Positions 34,032 through 42,911 of a stretch of DNA of 64,000 bases are shown here, one piece after another (position 1 is the stretch's first letter; each line of letters begins with the position of its first letter). The notes beneath the pieces are model-generated. The model was not told the DNA's origin. It made no database searches and saw only the letters and a list, made by a program, of their open reading frames with translations. Source of the stretch: UBA1227 sp045599345 (GTDB taxonomy: Bacteria > Bacillota > Clostridia > Oscillospirales > Acutalibacteraceae); assembly GCA_045599345.1 (NCBI GenBank), contig JAZRVV010000015.1, forward strand, positions 30,654-94,653, read 5' to 3'. Made by a program: the position numbers and the translations under genes.

Positions 34032-35237
34032 ATGGCTACTGATGCAAAGAAGAAAAGACGAATAAATCCAGCGCTTTTGGCGCATGGAGGTATGGATATT
34101 CCATTCCTCTGTTTCGTTCTCGCCCTTCTTACAATAGGACTCATAATGGTGTTCTCGGCATCATATACTTATTGCTATTACAATTTTGATGGAGACAGCT
34201 TGTATTACTTTAAACGCCAATTTATCTTTGCGATAGTTGGTATCATTGCTATGTTTGTCGCATCAAAATTCAAGATTGAAGTTTACAAGGTCTTTGCGAC
34301 ACCAATTCTTGCGGTTTCATTCCTTTTGCTAGTGGTAGTTCTTTTTGTAACTCCACCTCCTGGATTTGAGGAGTTCCACAGATGGATGACAATTCCTGGT
34401 GTTACAACTTTCCAGCCTTCTGAGATTGCAAAATTTGGTATTGTACTTTATCTTGCAATGCATATCGGAGAACACTATAAGGGCATTAATTCGAATGAAA
34501 TAATGCAAATTAGAAATTTCCGTATGCCTGTCCGCACATATTGCTTCCTCGTTTATGTAGCAATCGTAGGCGTTGCCTGCGTACTTGTATATCTTGAAAA
34601 CCACGTATCTGGTACATTGCTTATCTTTGCACTTGGACTTATGATGATGTGGTTTGCGGGATTTGATTACAGGATATTCCTTGTTGGTATTGTGCTTGTG
34701 GTTGCGGCCGCAGTTGTTGTCGTACTCAATCCTGATATTTTGCCAGCACATGCGCAACCACGTATCCTCGCTTGGGTAGACAAGGACTATGATCCAAGAG
34801 GTGTACGTTGGCAGACAAATAATGCGCTTTATGCTATTGGTTCTGGCGGATTCTTTGGCGTGGGTCTTGGCAATTCAAAACAGAAACAGCTCTATGTATC
34901 AGAACCACAGAACGACTTTATTTTCTCAATCGTCTGTGAGGAACTTGGCGTAGTAGGAGCAGCAGTTATCATAGTGCTTTTCGTATTGCTCGTATGGCGC
35001 GGATTCTATATTGCTATCCATACAAAGGATAAATTTGCGTCAATCCTTGCGATGGGTCTTTCATTCCAGGTTGGCCTTCAGGCATCGCTTAATATTGCCG
35101 TTGTAACTGATGTCTTACCAAATACTGGTATCAGTCTTCCATTTTTCTCTTACGGTGGCACGTCGCTTTTGATGCTGCTCTTTGAAATGGGATTGATTTT
35201 AAGTATTTCTAGGACTGCAAATATAAAACGCTCTTAA
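34032..35237 (+). CDS. ftsW: SEDS glycosyltransferase FtsW
   Basis: A 401-residue polytopic membrane protein of the SEDS family, which polymerises lipid II with its partner class B PBP. About ten membrane helices are visible; family motifs include LTIGLIMVFSAS near the N-terminus, QPSEIAKFG, GVRWQTNNALYAIGSGGFFGVGLG (quoted in part by position, about 259-282), PQNDFIFSI and NTGISLPFFSYGG. A murD gene, often found between mraY and ftsW, is absent. The start has AGGAGC upstream of ATG. FtsW rather than SpoVE or RodA is inferred from position. Confidence 0.94.
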   Translation: MATDAKKKRRINPALLAHGGMDIPFLCFVLALLTIGLIMVFSASYTYCYYNFDGDSLYYFKRQFIFAIVGIIAMFVASKFKIEVYKVFATPILAVSFLLLVVVLFVTPPPGFEEFHRWMTIPGVTTFQPSEIAKFGIVLYLAMHIGEHYKGINSNEIMQIRNFRMPVRTYCFLVYVAIVGVACVLVYLENHVSGTLLIFALGLMMMWFAGFDYRIFLVGIVLVVAAAVVVVLNPDILPAHAQPRILAWVDKDYDPRGVRWQTNNALYAIGSGGFFGVGLGNSKQKQLYVSEPQNDFIFSIVCEELGVVGAAVIIVLFVLLVWRGFYIAIHTKDKFASILAMGLSFQVGLQASLNIAVVTDVLPNTGISLPFFSYGGTSLLMLLFEMGLILSISRTANIKRS

Positions 35238-35262
35238 ATGGAGATAAAATAGGGAGAAAGAT

Positions 35263-36492
35263 ATGAAAATTCTTTTTGCAACTGGTGGAACCGGTGGGCA
35301 TATTAATCCTGCGCTCGCCGTCGCTTCCCGTATTAGGGACACATATGGCGACAACGCAGAGATACTTTTTATTGGTACTCCTGATCACATGGAAGCTCGA
35401 CTTGTTCCAAATGCGGGTTTTGACTTTAAAACAATTAGAATTAGCGGATTTCAGAGGAGTTTTACTCCGGCGAGTATAGCAAAGAACATTAGAACACTTA
35501 TTTGGACTTTGACTAGTTCTCGCGCAGCAAAGAAAATTATTGCCGAATTTGAGCCTGATGTAGTTGTAGGATTCGGTGGATATGTTAGCGGACCAGTGCT
35601 CCGCAAAGCCCATCAGATGGGCATTCCAATTGCGGTGCACGAGCAGAATGCTTTTCCTGGTGTAACAAATAAGGCTCTTGCAAAATATGCAGAGGTAGTA
35701 ATGCTTACATCGGAGGATGCGAGAGACAGGATTGAATGCTTAAACGAGCCGGTCATCACAGGACTTCCTGTTCGTGACGAGCTCTTTAAAACAAGCCGTG
35801 CAGAGGCGCGTACCATACTTGGTATTGATCCACAAAAGCCTCTTATTTTATCTATGGGCGGTAGCCTTGGAGCACGTGCAGTAAACAATGCAATTTGTGG
35901 ACTTATTGAAAACAAGAAGGATGACAATGATTGTACATTCCTTCATGCATACGGCCAGTATGGCAAATGGGTTCCTGACAAGATTAAGGAAGCCGGTATA
36001 GACGTAGAAAACAGAGATGACATCATCCTTCGTGAGTATATTGATGATATGAATGTCTGTATGCCGGCAGCAGATTTACTTATCTGCCGCGCTGGTGCTT
36101 CTTCGCTCTATGAAATTAGAGCGCTTGGCAAGGCGGCTATTTTGATTCCTTCACCAAATGTTGCAGAAAACCATCAGTACTACAACGCGATGGAGCTTGT
36201 TAATAACGACGCCGCACTTATTGTTGAAGAAAAAGATTTGACAGCAGATAAGCTTACTGAAATGGTAAATGAGCTTATATCAGATATGGATCGTGTCCGT
36301 AAAATTGAGAAAAATGCGAGGGAAATGGCAATTCTCAATGCGACAGATTTGATTGTAAGTAATATATTGAAGTTGGTTTCAATTGGAAATGGTCGTTCGG
36401 ATTCAGTCGAAAGAAAGGCTGAAATTGATGAACTAACAGAGGTTATAACAAAGGAAACTACAGATAAAGTAGATAAAGCCTTGGGGGAATAG
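35263..36492 (+). CDS. murG: UDP-GlcNAc transferase MurG
   Basis: Peripheral membrane GT-B glycosyltransferase that converts lipid I to lipid II. The N-terminal glycine loop ATGGTGGHINPAL (5-17), GFGGYVSGPV, HEQNAFPGVTNK and the C-terminal donor site RAGASSLYEIRALGKAAILIP (about 269-289) are all present. The protein has 409 residues, about 40-50 longer than typical; the excess is a charged tail rich in Glu, Lys and Thr after about residue 370. GGGAGAAAG precedes the ATG, and ftsQ starts three bases after its stop. Confidence 0.96.
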   Translation: MKILFATGGTGGHINPALAVASRIRDTYGDNAEILFIGTPDHMEARLVPNAGFDFKTIRISGFQRSFTPASIAKNIRTLIWTLTSSRAAKKIIAEFEPDVVVGFGGYVSGPVLRKAHQMGIPIAVHEQNAFPGVTNKALAKYAEVVMLTSEDARDRIECLNEPVITGLPVRDELFKTSRAEARTILGIDPQKPLILSMGGSLGARAVNNAICGLIENKKDDNDCTFLHAYGQYGKWVPDKIKEAGIDVENRDDIILREYIDDMNVCMPAADLLICRAGASSLYEIRALGKAAILIPSPNVAENHQYYNAMELVNNDAALIVEEKDLTADKLTEMVNELISDMDRVRKIEKNAREMAILNATDLIVSNILKLVSIGNGRSDSVERKAEIDELTEVITKETTDKVDKALGE

Positions 36493-36495
36493 TAC

Positions 36496-37623
36496 ATGCC
36501 TGTGAACATGTCCAAAGAGGAGGAGCGCGCTCTACATCGTGACGAGCGACAACGCGAGAAGCAATTTAGGCGACGTATCTTCTATCCAATCCTCGTTTTG
36601 CTTGTACTAGTGGTAGGACTTGTGCTTTCATTCACTGTATTTTTTCACTTAAATAAAGTGGAGGTTCGAGGGTATAGCATATACTCGGAAAGTGAAGTAG
36701 TCTCAGTCTCCGGAGTCAAAGATGGGGATAACCTTTTCCTTATAAACCGAGGAAAAGTAAAAGAGCATATTACTGAAAAGTTGCCATATATTGGTGATGT
36801 TCAGGTGAAAATTGCTCTTCCTAACAAGTTAATAGTTACCGTCTATGAGACGTCTGTTAAATGTGCAGCTGAGTCCAAGTCGGGTTTTGTCTTGCTTGAT
36901 GAAAATGGCAAGGTCCTTGGGATAGCATCAACGAAGGATGAAATTTATGCCAATGCTGTACTCGAGGGAGGCAAGGCATTGTCGTCAGAGGACCCACCGG
37001 CAGAAGCCGAAGAGAAATCAGACGAGAATGCAAAGCAGGAGCCAGAGGAAAAGCCAAAGGAAACAAAACCTGAAAAACCAAAGTACGTCTTGGCACACAA
37101 GGATTTTGTAGTGCTCAAGGGTGCCAAGGTCAAAGGAGCAACTCCTGGCCAAACAGTTAAGTTTAATAAAGAAAAAACGCTTTCAGTTTATACTGAGATT
37201 GTAAATCTCTTTATTGAAAATGAGATTGCTGGTATCACTGAACTGGATTTGACAGATCCATATAACATAGTGATGAAGTATGAGAATAGGATTGATGTAA
37301 AAGTTGGTTCAATCACTAATCTCAAAGATAAAATGGCATTTGCAGCAGAGGTTATAAAAGACCAAGATCAAGTGGGACCAAATGCTGAAGGTGTCATAGA
37401 TTTGACGATTGATAAGAAAGCTTATTTCTCGCCAAAGACAGAGCCTAAGTCGACAACAACGACGACTGCGGCAGGGGAAGTAACAGAACCGACAACTCCG
37501 ACAACAACGGCTCCTACAGAGCCACCAACGGATGCAAATGGCAAGAAAATAGCTTCGTTTACGACGGCGCCGACAACGACAACCCAACCGCCGGAAGATG
37601 CAGCTAAAAAACCAGACACTTGA
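36496..37623 (+). CDS. ftsQ: Cell division protein FtsQ/DivIB
   Basis: A bitopic membrane protein of the divisome. A charged cytoplasmic tail (1 to about 32) precedes one membrane helix (FYPILVLLVLVVGLVLSFTV) and a POTRA domain (VEVRGYSIYSESEVVSVSGV, VQVKIALPNKLIVTVYE). The protein is 375 residues, longer than many. Two low-complexity segments account for this: a Glu/Lys/Pro-rich insertion (about 162-197) and a Thr/Pro-rich tail of about 60 residues (from about 316). The tail lies outside the membrane and may span or attach to the wall. The ATG at 36496 is three bases after the murG stop. Confidence 0.88.
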   Translation: MPVNMSKEEERALHRDERQREKQFRRRIFYPILVLLVLVVGLVLSFTVFFHLNKVEVRGYSIYSESEVVSVSGVKDGDNLFLINRGKVKEHITEKLPYIGDVQVKIALPNKLIVTVYETSVKCAAESKSGFVLLDENGKVLGIASTKDEIYANAVLEGGKALSSEDPPAEAEEKSDENAKQEPEEKPKETKPEKPKYVLAHKDFVVLKGAKVKGATPGQTVKFNKEKTLSVYTEIVNLFIENEIAGITELDLTDPYNIVMKYENRIDVKVGSITNLKDKMAFAAEVIKDQDQVGPNAEGVIDLTIDKKAYFSPKTEPKSTTTTTAAGEVTEPTTPTTTAPTEPPTDANGKKIASFTTAPTTTTQPPEDAAKKPDT

Positions 37624-37663
37624 CAATACAAAGTCTTGAAATTTGCAAATTGTCGTGTTACTA

Positions 37664-37669
37664 TATAAT
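37664..37669 (+). promoter_or_regulatory. Candidate ftsZ promoter -10 box
   Basis: TATAAT in the 120-base AT-rich gap before ftsZ. TTGCAA (37643-37648) is a possible but too-close -35 (15 bases). A separate ftsZ promoter would be consistent with the size of this gap in an otherwise tight cluster. Confidence 0.45.
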
Positions 37670-37743
37670 ATGTATTTTAATATATTAGATTATTATATTT
37701 TTATATTAACTAATAACGGGAACAAAATTAGGAGGGTGCCAAC

Positions 37744-38895
37744 ATGGGATTTGAAATGGCAGCAGATTTTGAAAGCGTAGTACAGATCAAAGTAATCGGT
37801 ATCGGCGGCGGCGGTGGAAACGCTGTTAACCGTATGATTAAGTCTGATATAAAGGGTGTAGAGTTCATCGCTATCAACACTGATAAGCATGTACTTCTCC
37901 AGTCTCAGGCAACACATAAAATTCAAATTGGTGAAAAGGTAACAAGAGGACAGGGCGCAGGTGCTCGTCCAGAAATCGGTCAGCGTGCAGCTGAAGAGAG
38001 CAAAGATGTTATCACAGATGCTTTAAAGGGCACTGATATGATCTTTATCACAGCTGGTATGGGCGGTGGCACAGGTACTGGTGCTGCTCCTGTTATCGCT
38101 GCAACTGCTAAGGAAATGGGCATTTTGACAGTTGGTATCGTTACAAAGCCATTTAGCTTCGAAGGTAAGCACCGTATGGAGCAGGCTGAACAGGGTATCA
38201 AGGAACTTGCTAAGAATGTTGACAGCCTTATTGTTATCCCTAATGAACGCTTAAAGCTTCTCTCTGCTGAGAAGATTACTCTTGCAAATGCATTTGACGC
38301 AGCTGATGATATCCTTCGTCAGGGTGTTAAATCTATTTCTGAACTTGTTGCAAATGCAGGTTACATCAACCTTGACTTTGCCGATGTAAGCTCTATCATG
38401 CGTGATGCCGGTCATGCTCATATGGGCGTTGGTCGTGCAAATGGTAAGGATAAGGCAGAACTTGCAGCTAATGCAGCAATCACAAGCCCACTTCTTGAGA
38501 CAACAATCGATGGCGCTCATGGCGTTATCATCTCAATCACAGCTTCTCCAGAGGTTGGCCTTGATGAAATCACACAGGCATCAGAGATTATCTCTGGCGC
38601 TGCTCATCCAGATGCAAACATCATTTGGGGTGTTAGCTTTGATAATACTCTCCAGGATGAAATCATTGTAACAGTTGTAGCAACAGGCTTTGGTTCTGAT
38701 GGCTTCAAGCGTGCAGCAATCAAGGAGAGCTATGAAGAAGCAGCAGCTGAGACAGACAGCTTCTCAAGCATCATGAGCGGTGACGATGATATCATGGGCT
38801 TCCCAGAGGAAGATGACAAGCCAGCTGGCTCAAGTTTTGGCATGGATGACGGCTATTTTGATGCCCTTGATGACATTTTCGCAAGCAGAAGCTAA
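37744..38895 (+). CDS. ftsZ: Cell division GTPase FtsZ
   Basis: Tubulin-like GTPase that forms the division ring (383 residues). The N-terminal glycine motif GIGGGGGNAVNRM (about 19-31) and the tubulin signature GGGTGTGAAPV (about 105-115) are intact, as are the T7 segment and the C-terminal domain. The final residues, MDDGYFDALDDIFASRS, do not match the usual conserved tail (a DIPxFLRxR-type peptide that binds FtsA or SepF). ftsA is absent from the cluster, so tail and anchor may have diverged together. AGGAGGGTG lies before the ATG. Confidence 0.98.
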   Translation: MGFEMAADFESVVQIKVIGIGGGGGNAVNRMIKSDIKGVEFIAINTDKHVLLQSQATHKIQIGEKVTRGQGAGARPEIGQRAAEESKDVITDALKGTDMIFITAGMGGGTGTGAAPVIAATAKEMGILTVGIVTKPFSFEGKHRMEQAEQGIKELAKNVDSLIVIPNERLKLLSAEKITLANAFDAADDILRQGVKSISELVANAGYINLDFADVSSIMRDAGHAHMGVGRANGKDKAELAANAAITSPLLETTIDGAHGVIISITASPEVGLDEITQASEIISGAAHPDANIIWGVSFDNTLQDEIIVTVVATGFGSDGFKRAAIKESYEEAAAETDSFSSIMSGDDDIMGFPEEDDKPAGSSFGMDDGYFDALDDIFASRS

Positions 38896-38903
38896 TTTTA
38901 TTA

Positions 38904-38932
38904 TTGATTTTTGCTTGGCACTGTGTTAAAAT
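38904..38932 (+). promoter_or_regulatory. rpmE promoter
   Basis: TTGATT (38904-38909) and TAAAAT (38927-38932) are 17 bases apart, with TG one base before the -10 (extended -10). Confidence 0.55.
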
Positions 38933-38974
38933 GCACTAGTGTTTTAGAAAGATTTTGAACTCGAGGTGAAAAAG

Positions 38975-39187
38975 ATGAAAGAGGGAATCCACCCAAATTA
39001 TGCACCAACAACAGTTAAGTGTGCATGCGGTGCTACAATCGAGACTGCTTCTACAAAGGAAGATCTCCGTGTAGATATTTGCTCAAACTGTCACCCATTC
39101 TATACAGGTAAGCAGAAGCTTGTTGATACAGGCGGACGTGTTGACAGATTCAACAAGCGTTTTGAAAAGGCACAGCAGATGAAATAA
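38975..39187 (+). CDS. rpmE: 50S ribosomal protein L31 (zinc-binding form)
   Basis: A 70-residue ribosomal protein beginning MKEGIHPNYAPTTVKCACG. The four cysteines (CAC and CSNC pairs, with HPFYTG following) identify the zinc-containing C+ form. The ATG at 38975 gives the family's standard N-terminus and has GAGGTGA upstream; a GTG nine bases earlier is in frame but unlikely. It is a single-gene unit between its own promoter and a terminator. Confidence 0.98.
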   Translation: MKEGIHPNYAPTTVKCACGATIETASTKEDLRVDICSNCHPFYTGKQKLVDTGGRVDRFNKRFEKAQQMK

Positions 39188-39195
39188 AACAGTTA

Positions 39196-39234
39196 AAGCC
39201 GGCACATATTTTTAGTGCCGGCTTATTGTTTTTT
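39196..39234 (+). terminator. rpmE terminator
   Basis: A 10-bp stem AAGCCGGCAC/GTGCCGGCTT with a nine-base loop, followed by ATTGTTTTTT. Confidence 0.85.
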
Positions 39235-39248
39235 AAGGAGGGACTGTC

Positions 39249-39866
39249 TTGTCGTACTTTACGATAGAAAATAGCGCGAACGATGAGTTTATAGAAAAGC
39301 GTTCGCGATTTATTGGATACGCAAAGCCAGTTAAGACGGTAGAAGAGGCAGTCGCCTTTATAGAAGAAATCAAATCCAAACATTGGGATGCAAAGCACAA
39401 TGTCTATGCCTACGTGCTTCGCGACAATAACATTCAACGTTATTCAGATGATGGTGAGCCACAGGGAACGGCTGGTGTGCCAACACTTGACGTTCTTTTA
39501 AAGCAAAATGTTACTGATTGCGTAGTTGTTGTGACGCGATATTTCGGAGGCATTTTATTGGGCGGTGGCGGACTTGTCAGAGCATATTCGCACGCCGCAA
39601 CACTGGCACTAGAGGCAGCAAATGTCATAGAGATGAAAAGTTTCAATTTATGTGAGACGATTCTTGATTACAATCTCTATGGTAGGATGCCGGCTTTGAT
39701 TGCTCAGTTTGGTGGTAAGGTCGTTGACACCTTATTTGAGGACAACGTCAAACTTACTTTCCAAATTCCAGAGGATGAATTTGATAGTTTTAGTAAAAGT
39801 TTTACCGATTTAAGTTTAGGTAAAGTTACTATTGATATAATAAATCAACTTTTTGATAAGGCGTGA
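39249..39866 (+). CDS. YigZ/IMPACT family protein
   Basis: A 205-residue cytoplasmic protein of the YigZ/UPF0029 family, related to the N-terminal domain of eukaryotic IMPACT. Motifs: KKSRF-like EKRSRFIGYA near the start, SDDGEPQGTAGVP (about 63-75) and VTRYFGGILLGGGGLVRAY (about 97-115). A C-terminal ferredoxin-like domain follows. Its biochemical role is not established; links to translation regulation are from homologues. The start is TTG at 39249 with AAGGAGG seven bases upstream. The next gene begins four bases after its stop. Confidence 0.93.
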   Translation: MSYFTIENSANDEFIEKRSRFIGYAKPVKTVEEAVAFIEEIKSKHWDAKHNVYAYVLRDNNIQRYSDDGEPQGTAGVPTLDVLLKQNVTDCVVVVTRYFGGILLGGGGLVRAYSHAATLALEAANVIEMKSFNLCETILDYNLYGRMPALIAQFGGKVVDTLFEDNVKLTFQIPEDEFDSFSKSFTDLSLGKVTIDIINQLFDKA

Positions 39867-39870
39867 TTAA

Positions 39871-41316
39871 ATGAAGGAAGTATGGCAAAACAAAAAGGCG
39901 AGGGCAGGACTTATTTTTGGCGCATTAGTAATAATCGCTTGCATAGTCTTTATGGTGATAAAACTCACCGATAGGGGCACACCTGTCGAGGTTACAAAGG
40001 TTGAGAAGAACGATGTTGAACAACACTATGATACAGCAGGTGTTATGACATCGGCTTCATCTGATAAATACTATGCCTACGTTGGTATGATGGTAAAAGA
40101 AGTAAATGTGGCCCCTGGAGACACCGTCTGTAAAGGTGATGTACTTGCCACCTTTGACACTTCTGTGCTAAATGACAAGATTTCTCAGAAACAAAAGGCT
40201 GTCAAAGAAGCCCAAGATGCCTATAACAGCGCGGCTCAGGGCAAAGCTGACACTGCAAACCAAATCAAGGAAATAGACTCTCAAATTGCCAATCTCAAGG
40301 ACCAGAGAGCTAAAGTTGAAGCTAGTGGAGCACAGGCACCATCTGACATAGATCTTCCAGATTTTTCCACAATGACAGAAGCAGAAATTACTGCATATAT
40401 CAATCAGGTTTCATCAACAACAGTTGAGTCTTTGGCTAACACAACTCAGGCAATAGATGCTCAAATAGCAATTCTTGAAGCTCGTAAATCTCTCACATCA
40501 ACTGGATCACTTGATTCAATTCTTGAAGTATATAAACAGACACTCGATTCAAGACGCAAGGAGTACAATGCTGTAATCGAGGAAAAACAGCTCTATGAAA
40601 AAGGAATCGTTGCTCAGTCTGATGGCAAGGTGTCAAACGTATATATCAAAGAAGGTCAGCCATACAAACTTGTAGAGGACAAGTCCGCTTCTATGGATTT
40701 ATCTTCACTCATGTCGGGTATGGATATGTCTTCGTTTGATATAAGTAGCATACTTTCAAGTTTTATTGGTACAGATTCAGCATCCCCAGACAAGGGCCTT
40801 GCAATAGTAGTCGACTACTATGAGGGCTATACAATCGGATTTACACTTGGCAAGTATGATCTTGAGACAGTCAAGGTCGGTATGCCAGCCAAGATTGACT
40901 ATATAGATTATGTATACGATGGTGAAGTAACATACATCGCCGCTACAGCACAGACAAGCACAGATATCGTAAGTTCAATGATGGGTGGTTCTTCTACTAC
41001 AACTACGAGCAATGTAGAGGCAGAGGTCACCATCACAAATCCTGATGAAAAGCTTGTTCTCGGATTTGATGCCAAGGTATCAATTCTTGTTGGAGAGAAA
41101 AAGAATGCTCTTACTATTCCAGTAGAGGCTCTTATCATCGATGAGGGCAAAACTTACGTATACGTAATAGAGGATGGCAAGGCAAAGCGTAAAGAGATAA
41201 GTGTAGGCATTTCCTCTGAACAATATTACGAAGTAACAAAGGGACTTACAGAGGGCGATGATGTAATACTAAATTCATCCAAGATTTACGAGGGCGAAAA
41301 GGTTTATGAACGTTAA
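39871..41316 (+). CDS. Periplasmic adaptor-like (MacA/HlyD family) membrane protein
   Basis: A 481-residue protein with one N-terminal membrane helix (ARAGLIFGALVIIACIVFMVI), a biotinyl/lipoyl-like half (MVKEVNVAPGDTVCKGDVLATF, described by position about 74-95), a coiled-coil hairpin (about 105-240), a second lipoyl half and a beta-barrel with C-terminal domain (LTIPVEALIIDEGKTYVYV). In Gram-positive cells such adaptors work outside the membrane with a MacB-type permease, exporting peptides or toxic compounds. Asp/Ser/Met-rich stretches (about 270-305) interrupt the core. The permease gene overlaps its 3' end by 11 bases. No ATPase gene lies next to it. Confidence 0.88.
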   Translation: MKEVWQNKKARAGLIFGALVIIACIVFMVIKLTDRGTPVEVTKVEKNDVEQHYDTAGVMTSASSDKYYAYVGMMVKEVNVAPGDTVCKGDVLATFDTSVLNDKISQKQKAVKEAQDAYNSAAQGKADTANQIKEIDSQIANLKDQRAKVEASGAQAPSDIDLPDFSTMTEAEITAYINQVSSTTVESLANTTQAIDAQIAILEARKSLTSTGSLDSILEVYKQTLDSRRKEYNAVIEEKQLYEKGIVAQSDGKVSNVYIKEGQPYKLVEDKSASMDLSSLMSGMDMSSFDISSILSSFIGTDSASPDKGLAIVVDYYEGYTIGFTLGKYDLETVKVGMPAKIDYIDYVYDGEVTYIAATAQTSTDIVSSMMGGSSTTTTSNVEAEVTITNPDEKLVLGFDAKVSILVGEKKNALTIPVEALIIDEGKTYVYVIEDGKAKRKEISVGISSEQYYEVTKGLTEGDDVILNSSKIYEGEKVYER

Positions 41317-42559
41317 GGAAAACATAAAAATTGCGCTCTCGGCTATTCGTGCGAATAAGATGCGAAGTTTCCTTACTATGCTCGGTATTATTATCGGTGT
41401 AGGTTCTGTTATTGCCATTATGACAATTGGTAATACTGGTAAGGACTTCCTTATTCAAAAGATTAACGAAGCAGGCGGACAGAGCGTACTTATCTCTGTT
41501 GATACTAGGTCTGAACGATATACTATTGACGGCCTTACCGAGGACGATTTAGACCTCATCAGGAGTATCGATCTTGTGTCGTATGTCCTCCCAGAGGAGA
41601 GCGATATGGCGGGCCTTGAAACCAGGGCAATGCCAGACGGTTTCTGTAGCATAAGCGCTGTCACGGACGACTACCAAAAGGCGATGGGTATCAAGGTTGA
41701 CTATGGCCGTTGGTTCAACAAGGACGAAATCACAGCTCATTCCAATGTGTGCCTCATTAGTGAATATACTGCCAAGAATTTCTTTAATTCACAGAATCCA
41801 GTGGGCAAGACAATAGACGTAAAGTTAAACGACCAAATTGTCTCTCTCAAGATTATTGGTATTTCAACTGATGTCGAGAGTTCATTCTTTTCTGTCGATG
41901 ATATGCAAGAAATGATGGATGGCTTTGGCATGGAATTTGATTTTGCCAAGATAGGTTATGTATATATGCCTGTGACGACCTATATGGACGTCTATGGCAG
42001 GAGTAAGTACACAGCAGTATCTGTTGTCACTTATGACGTAAATGACCTTGACAGGGCAGGAGCAGAGGCTGTAAGTATGCTCAATGCGCGCCATGGTGTT
42101 CTCGATGATTCGGTTTATCGTGCAACCAATATGGCGACGCTAGTTGACCTTCTCGATACAGTCATCAATGTATTTACAATATTCATCTCGAGCGTCGGTG
42201 CGATAAGCCTTATCGTTGGTGGCGTAGGTGTTATGAATATCATGCTTGTATCTGTTACGGAGCGTACACGTGAGATTGGTATCAGAAAAGCACTTGGTGC
42301 TCGAACCAATGTTATTCTTTTCCAATTCTTGACAGAGTCAATAATTATATGTGTAATCGGTGGCCTTATAGGAATGGCGCTAGGCTTTGGCCTTTCATTT
42401 GCCGTATCCGTATTGATGGGCGCACCAGTATCATTTAAAGTATCAACTATACTTATTTCTGTTGGTTTCTCTTCGCTTATCGGTATATTCTTTGGAATTT
42501 ACCCTGCAAGAAAAGCAGCGAAGATGCCACCAATTGAGGCCCTTCGCCAGACAGGTTAA
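41306..42559 (+). CDS. MacB/FtsX-type ABC transporter permease
   Basis: A 417-residue permease. An N-terminal helix (IRANKMRSFLTMLGIIIGVG, about 14-33) is followed by a MacB-type external domain of about 230 residues, then three membrane helices of the FtsX domain with the conserved GVGVMNIMLVSVTERTREIG and the IRKALGAR segment, ending in PARKAAKMPPIEALR. These proteins transmit ATP hydrolysis in the cytoplasm to the external domain. The partner ATPase that usually sits between or after the two genes is missing here, and a terminator follows at once. It must be encoded elsewhere or shared. Confidence 0.92.
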   Translation: MNVKENIKIALSAIRANKMRSFLTMLGIIIGVGSVIAIMTIGNTGKDFLIQKINEAGGQSVLISVDTRSERYTIDGLTEDDLDLIRSIDLVSYVLPEESDMAGLETRAMPDGFCSISAVTDDYQKAMGIKVDYGRWFNKDEITAHSNVCLISEYTAKNFFNSQNPVGKTIDVKLNDQIVSLKIIGISTDVESSFFSVDDMQEMMDGFGMEFDFAKIGYVYMPVTTYMDVYGRSKYTAVSVVTYDVNDLDRAGAEAVSMLNARHGVLDDSVYRATNMATLVDLLDTVINVFTIFISSVGAISLIVGGVGVMNIMLVSVTERTREIGIRKALGARTNVILFQFLTESIIICVIGGLIGMALGFGLSFAVSVLMGAPVSFKVSTILISVGFSSLIGIFFGIYPARKAAKMPPIEALRQTG

Positions 42560-42571
42560 TAGCAAAAAAAT

Positions 42572-42611
42572 AAGCCTTCCCGATTTCTCGGGAAGGCTTT
42601 ATTTTTATTTA
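42572..42611 (+). terminator. Bidirectional terminator after the MacB-like gene
   Basis: A 12-bp stem AAGCCTTCCCGA/TCGGGAAGGCTT with loop TTTC, followed by TATTTTTATTT on the plus strand and TATTTTTTTG on the minus strand; it serves both converging transcripts. Confidence 0.9.
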
Positions 42612-42911
42612 TGCATCCTTAAGTGCTCTCTCAAGCCAGATGGAACCGATGTCCATTGCATTGTAAAGACCTGTCTTTTCAGATGTCTTGATAATGCGCT
42701 TTGCTGGTGAGATTTCAGGGTCTGTTGAGATGAGCTGAACAGATACTTTCTCAGCCATCTCCATGTCGCCATCTTTTGTTGTGCTCTTGATTGTGAGCAT
42801 AACAACAAATGGGTCATACATGTTACCGTAGTAAAGTGTGTTGCCCTGTCTTACTAAAGGCTTGCCCTTGTAGGTGAGGAATTCATCCTTTTTTGCAGCC
42901 AATTTATTCAT
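42609..42911 (-). CDS. Conserved-looking small protein of unknown function
   Basis: A 100-residue soluble protein that I do not recognise. The N-terminus is basic (MNKLAAKKDEFLTYKGKPLV) and is followed by a GNTLYYGNMYDPFVVMLTI segment that looks like adjacent beta strands, then a charged region and a short C-terminal helix (IGSIWLERALKDA). No signal peptide, membrane helix or cysteine is present. Its start overlaps the ireB stop by four bases (ATGA) and codon use is like its neighbours, so it is a real gene translated with ireB. In other Firmicutes ireB is followed by ruvX/yqgF; that gene is not here. Confidence 0.8.
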   Translation of the reverse strand: MNKLAAKKDEFLTYKGKPLVRQGNTLYYGNMYDPFVVMLTIKSTTKDGDMEMAEKVSVQLISTDPEISPAKRIIKTSEKTGLYNAMDIGSIWLERALKDA

